DNA from: an uncultured bacterium
GTDB lineage: Bacteria > Planctomycetota > UBA1135 > GCA-002686595
Direction of reading: 5' to 3'
DNA: 64,000 bases
Assembly: GCA_938075305.1 (NCBI GenBank)
Contig: CALJGV010000012.1
Coordinates: 1 to 64,000, forward strand
Part shown: one piece after another, positions 60,911-64,000 of the stretch
Layout of the letters: each line of letters opens with the position of its first letter
How positions within the stretch are numbered: the stretch's first letter is position 1
Notes under the pieces: model-generated
Database searches by the model: none
The model's input: the letters and a program-made list of their open reading frames with translations, nothing else
Told to the model about the DNA's origin: nothing
Position numbers and translations under genes: made by a program

Positions 60911-61783
60911 ATGAAACGAGCATTCAACCTCACGGCTGTCCTGTCCTTGGCCGCCCTTGGCCTCGGCTCCTGCGGCGGCACCGTCGACGGCGCCTCCCGT
61001 GCTTCGATCAAGAACAAGGGCTCGGACACCCTCGTGACCGTAGCCCAGGCCTGGGCAGAGGAGTACAGCAAGGTGGCCGGCGGCACCGTGGTCACCGTTA
61101 CTGGCGGCGGCTCTGGCACCGGCATCAACGCGATGATCAACGGAACCGTCGACATCGCGAACGCCAGCCGGAAGATGAAGGCGAGCGAGTTCGATACGGC
61201 ACGAGCCGCCGGCATCGAGCCGGTGGAGCACATCGTCGGCTTCGACGCCCTTGCCGTGTACGTGCACAAGGACAACCCCATCGAGTCGATCACCATCGAG
61301 CAGCTCGCCGGCATCTACGGCGAGGACGGGACGACGACCAAGTGGAGTGATATCGGCGTCGACATGGGCGACAACGACGAGATCGTCCGCGTGAGCCGCC
61401 AGAACAACTCCGGCACCTACGTCTACTTCCGCAACACGGTGCTTGGCAAACAGGGCAGGTACAAGCTGGGCTCCCTCGACCTCCACGGCTCCAAGGATGT
61501 CGTCGAGCTCGTGGAGAAGACCGCAGGAGCCATCGGCTACTCCGGGCTCGCCTACGCCAACGAGCACGTGAAGCTGGTCCCGGTCTCCATCAACGGGAAC
61601 GCGGCCGTGACCCCGTCGGTCGAGACCGCCGTGGACGGGACCTACCCCATCGCCCGACCGCTGATGATGTACACCAACGGCGAGCCCACCGGCGCCATCA
61701 AGGAGTACATGGACTGGATCCTCTCCCCCACGGGTCAGGCCATCATCCGGGCCAAGGGCTACGCGCCCATCACCATGGACTGA
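60911..61783 (+). CDS. pstS: Phosphate ABC transporter substrate-binding lipoprotein PstS
   Basis: A 290-residue phosphate-binding protein. A lipoprotein signal peptide (LAALGLGSCGG) precedes KGSDTLVTVAQAWAEEY, a phosphate-binding loop TGGGSGTGINAMINGTVDIANASRKM, VYVHKDNPIESITIEQLAGI and VSRQNNSGTYVYFRN. The phosphate ligands are in these loops. It captures periplasmic phosphate for the PstCAB channel. The start ATG 60911 is 146 bases downstream of the PHO-box-like array, and a strong terminator follows the stop. Confidence 0.93.
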   Translation: MKRAFNLTAVLSLAALGLGSCGGTVDGASRASIKNKGSDTLVTVAQAWAEEYSKVAGGTVVTVTGGGSGTGINAMINGTVDIANASRKMKASEFDTARAAGIEPVEHIVGFDALAVYVHKDNPIESITIEQLAGIYGEDGTTTKWSDIGVDMGDNDEIVRVSRQNNSGTYVYFRNTVLGKQGRYKLGSLDLHGSKDVVELVEKTAGAIGYSGLAYANEHVKLVPVSINGNAAVTPSVETAVDGTYPIARPLMMYTNGEPTGAIKEYMDWILSPTGQAIIRAKGYAPITMD

Positions 61784-61792
61784 GGGTCTCCG

Positions 61793-61853
61793 GCCCGGTC
61801 CGCCCGCCCGCCCGGCCCCGAGGGGCGCCTGGGCGAGCGGACCGGGCTTTTTT
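61793..61853 (+). terminator. Rho-independent terminator after pstS
   Basis: 11-base arms GCCCGGTCCGC (61793-61803) and GCGGACCGGGC (61837-61847) followed by six T residues. This would give more pstS mRNA than mRNA for the downstream genes if read-through is partial. Confidence 0.85.
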
Positions 61854-62015
61854 CGTCCCCCTTCCCACCCGAGGGGACCCGGCGTAGACTCCTGCGCACT
61901 CCCGAGAAGAGCCCCGACCAGCGCGGTCGGGCCCGCCCCGACATGGGTGCTCTCCTCGCCCCATCCCCCCAAACTGCACCCCTGGCCCCACCGCACCGGG
62001 CGCCCGGTCATTGCC

Positions 62016-63083
62016 ATGGCAAGAGGACTCTACGAAGCTCGCCTCGAGAGGGATCTCGAGTCGGTTCGCAAGCGCATCCGAAGGATGGGACGCGCCGTGG
62101 TGACCGCCCTGCGGAACGCCACTCGATCGACGCTGCAGCACGACTCCGAGCTCGCCACGGCGACGGTCCTGGGCGACATGCCGATCAACCGGCTGGACCG
62201 CGAAGTGGACCACCGCTGCCACCTCTTCATCGCGAAGCACCTCCCCACCGGAGGCCACCTGCGATTCGTCTCGTCGGCCATGCGCCTGAGCAAGACGCTG
62301 GAGCGAATTGGCGACTACGCCGAGACGATCGCGAGGGCGTCGCTCCACCTCTCCCAGGCCCCGCCCGCCGAGGTGGCGCGGGACATCCAGATGCTTGGTG
62401 AGCACGCCGCCGAGGTCCTCCAGCAGTCCCTTGCCGCCTACGACCAGGCGAGCGTGGTCGACGCCCGAGCAACCAAGAAGCGCGTTGGGCAGCTCGGCGG
62501 CACCTTCGACCAGGTTTACTCCCACCTCGTGGCCGCGGGCGAGAGCCATGACCACCCCATGGAGGACCTCTTCAGCCTCGAGGCCATCTGCAACCGCCTG
62601 GAGCGCGTCCTCCACCAGGCGAAGAACATCTGCGAGCAGACGATCTTCGCGGTGACCGGTGAGCGCAAGGAGGAGAAGACCTTCGACTTCCTGTTCGTGG
62701 ACAGCCGCGGCGACGGAGCGAGCCTGCTCGCGGCGAACTACTGCCGTCGGGCCTACCCCGAGGCAGGCTCCTTCAGATACGCCGGCTGGTCCTCCATCGG
62801 CGAGCCTGACCCGGCCTTCGTCAGGTACGCAGAGACCCTCGGCGTCGACCTCAGCATGGATGTGCCCGTGTCGTTCAGCGACGTCAAGGGGCACATCGCG
62901 GACTACGACATCGTCGTGGACCTTGGCGGCCGGCTCGGCAAGCACCTCCGGAAGATCCCGTTCCACACCACGGTGCTGACCTGGCCCCTGGAGGATCCTC
63001 AAGACCCCGAGGCGGTGTACCAGCAGCTCGTCCACAAGCTCGGCGACCTCATGGAGATCCTCAGGGGCGAGGACGACGATTGA
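62016..63083 (+). CDS. phoU: PhoU protein fused to a degenerate LMW phosphatase-like domain
   Basis: A 355-residue protein. Residues about 10-215 form a PhoU domain with two three-helix bundles; the first metal-site motif is LERIGDYAETIA (95-106), and the second is weaker (NRLERVLHQAKNI). Residues about 223-350 look like a low-molecular-weight phosphatase/ArsC-type domain (FDFLFVDSRGDGASLLAANY, then the DYDIVVDLGG strand), but the nucleophile Cys of the C-x5-R loop is Asp229 and the Arg is Ala235. PhoU represses the Pho regulon and modulates Pst activity. TTGA overlap with pstC suggests translational coupling. A TAGACT hexamer lies 126 bases upstream. Confidence 0.87.
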   Translation: MARGLYEARLERDLESVRKRIRRMGRAVVTALRNATRSTLQHDSELATATVLGDMPINRLDREVDHRCHLFIAKHLPTGGHLRFVSSAMRLSKTLERIGDYAETIARASLHLSQAPPAEVARDIQMLGEHAAEVLQQSLAAYDQASVVDARATKKRVGQLGGTFDQVYSHLVAAGESHDHPMEDLFSLEAICNRLERVLHQAKNICEQTIFAVTGERKEEKTFDFLFVDSRGDGASLLAANYCRRAYPEAGSFRYAGWSSIGEPDPAFVRYAETLGVDLSMDVPVSFSDVKGHIADYDIVVDLGGRLGKHLRKIPFHTTVLTWPLEDPQDPEAVYQQLVHKLGDLMEILRGEDDD

Positions 63084-64000
63084 GCTCACCCCAGTCGGAC
63101 AGGCTCGACGACCGCATTGACGCCGCGTGGATCTGGGACCGGATCGCGCGGGCGGTGATCTTCGTTGGCGGCATCTCCGCCATCATCTTCGTGGTGGCGA
63201 TCTTCGCGTTCGTGGCCAAGGAGGGGCTGACCTTCATCTTCCAGAAGCTCGACCTCGGCTTCTTCTTCACCTCAATGGAGTGGCGCCCCGCCCAGGAGCC
63301 CGAGCCTGAGTTCGGCGGCCTGGCGCTCATCGCCGGCACCGCGAGCGTCACCGGCCTCGCCATGCTCATCGCGGTCCCCTTCTCCCTGGGCGTGGCGATC
63401 TACATCGGCGAGTTCGCCACGGGCAAGGTGCGCGAGACCCTCAAGATCCTCGTTGAGCTCCTGGCCGCTATCCCCTCGGTGGTGTGGGGCTTCATCGGCC
63501 TCACGATCCTCAACCCGCTCATCATCGACCTCTTCAATGTCCCGGTGGGCCTCACGGTCCTCAACGCGGGGATCATCCTTGGCCTGATGGCCGCCCCGAT
63601 CATGACCACCATCGCCGAGGACGCGCTGAAGGCGGTCCCCGACAGCTACCGCGAAGCCGCGGAGGCCATGGGCGCGACCCGCTGGCAGGTCATCCGGCAG
63701 GTGGTGCTGCCCTCCGCCTCGAAGGGCCTCGTCGCCGCGATCCTCCTCGGCGTCGGCCGTGGCTTCGGCGAGACCATGGCCGTGCTCATGGCCTCGGGGC
63801 ACGCGATCAACATCCCGACCAGCCCCTTCGACTCCGCCCGCGCCCTCACCGCCACCATCGCGGCCGAGCTGGGCGACACGGCCCGGGGATCCGATCACTA
63901 CAAGGCGCTCTTCAGCCTCGGTATCCTCCTCTTCCTCGTCACGTTTGTGATCAACCTCCTCGCTGACGTTCTCGTCCGAAAGGGCGCGTCGGACCGCTCA
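63080..64000 (+). CDS. pstC: Phosphate ABC transporter permease PstC (3' partial)
   Basis: The first 307 codons of the PstC permease; the gene runs off the window. It has a TTG start at 63080 that overlaps the phoU stop (TTGA). After a short polar N-terminus (SSPQSDRLDDRIDAAWIWD) there are six or more membrane helices; the EAA-loop motif is EAAEAMGATRWQVIRQVVLP, and the family ends with GVGRGFGETMAVLMASGHA. With PstA and PstB it forms the high-affinity phosphate importer. The usual order pstSCAB-phoU is changed here, as phoU precedes pstC. Confidence 0.92.
   Translation, partial: MSSPQSDRLDDRIDAAWIWDRIARAVIFVGGISAIIFVVAIFAFVAKEGLTFIFQKLDLGFFFTSMEWRPAQEPEPEFGGLALIAGTASVTGLAMLIAVPFSLGVAIYIGEFATGKVRETLKILVELLAAIPSVVWGFIGLTILNPLIIDLFNVPVGLTVLNAGIILGLMAAPIMTTIAEDALKAVPDSYREAAEAMGATRWQVIRQVVLPSASKGLVAAILLGVGRGFGETMAVLMASGHAINIPTSPFDSARALTATIAAELGDTARGSDHYKALFSLGILLFLVTFVINLLADVLVRKGASDRS

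Noticed and set aside
1..64000. Search for tRNA, rRNA, CRISPR, transposase or phage genes
   Set aside because: No cloverleaf-like segment, regularly spaced repeat array, DDE transposase or integrase motif was seen on reading both strands; small RNAs cannot be excluded by eye.

Overview
The window is G+C-rich bacterial DNA, densely coded on both strands, with no rRNA, tRNA, CRISPR array, phage or insertion sequence that I could recognise. Several traits point to a free-living, probably marine bacterium of the Planctomycetota: large single-copy secreted proteins sharing a C-terminal domain typical of the Poly30/Pla163-like planctomycetes, an S1 sulfatase, a giant laminarin-type glycan hydrolase, a cytochrome c/copper monooxygenase/TPR protein with a redoxin partner, and many genes that appear to be leaderless. 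The phylum is an inference; no marker gene fixes it.

Layout: 1-9.3 kb holds housekeeping and export genes (phosphotransferase and IMPase pair, SGNH hydrolase, M29-like peptidase, lipoprotein, degenerate peptidase, MFS carrier with an EF-hand loop, YchJ-like protein). 9.5-24.4 kb holds small membrane proteins, methyltransferases, a CIA30 protein, a flavin-dependent oxidoreductase, glycosyl and FkbM transferases, a large beta-propeller-like secreted protein, MYG1 and a fasciclin protein. 24.8-33.7 kb holds DbpA helicase, an OafA-type acyltransferase, a BaiN-like flavoprotein, a GH30-GH16-Fn3-CBM6 glucanase, and a cluster of three small genes. 33.8-40.1 kb holds a secreted CTD protein, a zinc peptidase with Sel1 repeats, and the redoxin/cytochrome c-monooxygenase pair.

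40.2-49.3 kb is a surface-glycan locus. Four pseudaminic acid genes (pseB, pseF, pseH, pseI) and a GT-A glycosyltransferase run leftward, the last three pse genes overlapping by 4 bases. Converging on them are two translationally coupled paralogs resembling capsule-synthesis proteins. PseC and PseG are not in the window. A membrane protein with a degenerate kinase-like domain follows.

49.8-58.9 kb holds a third CTD protein, a sulfatase, a UbiB/ABC1 kinase, a large secreted protein and a dicarboxylate symporter fused to an ABC-type solute-binding domain. 59.2-64 kb is a phosphate-acquisition locus: an OprP-like porin, pstS, a PhoU protein fused to a degenerate low-molecular-weight phosphatase domain, and pstC running off the end. 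The porin and pstS are both preceded by arrays of 7-base repeats at exact 11-base spacing, very like PHO boxes; this ties them into one regulon and is the clearest regulatory signal in the window.
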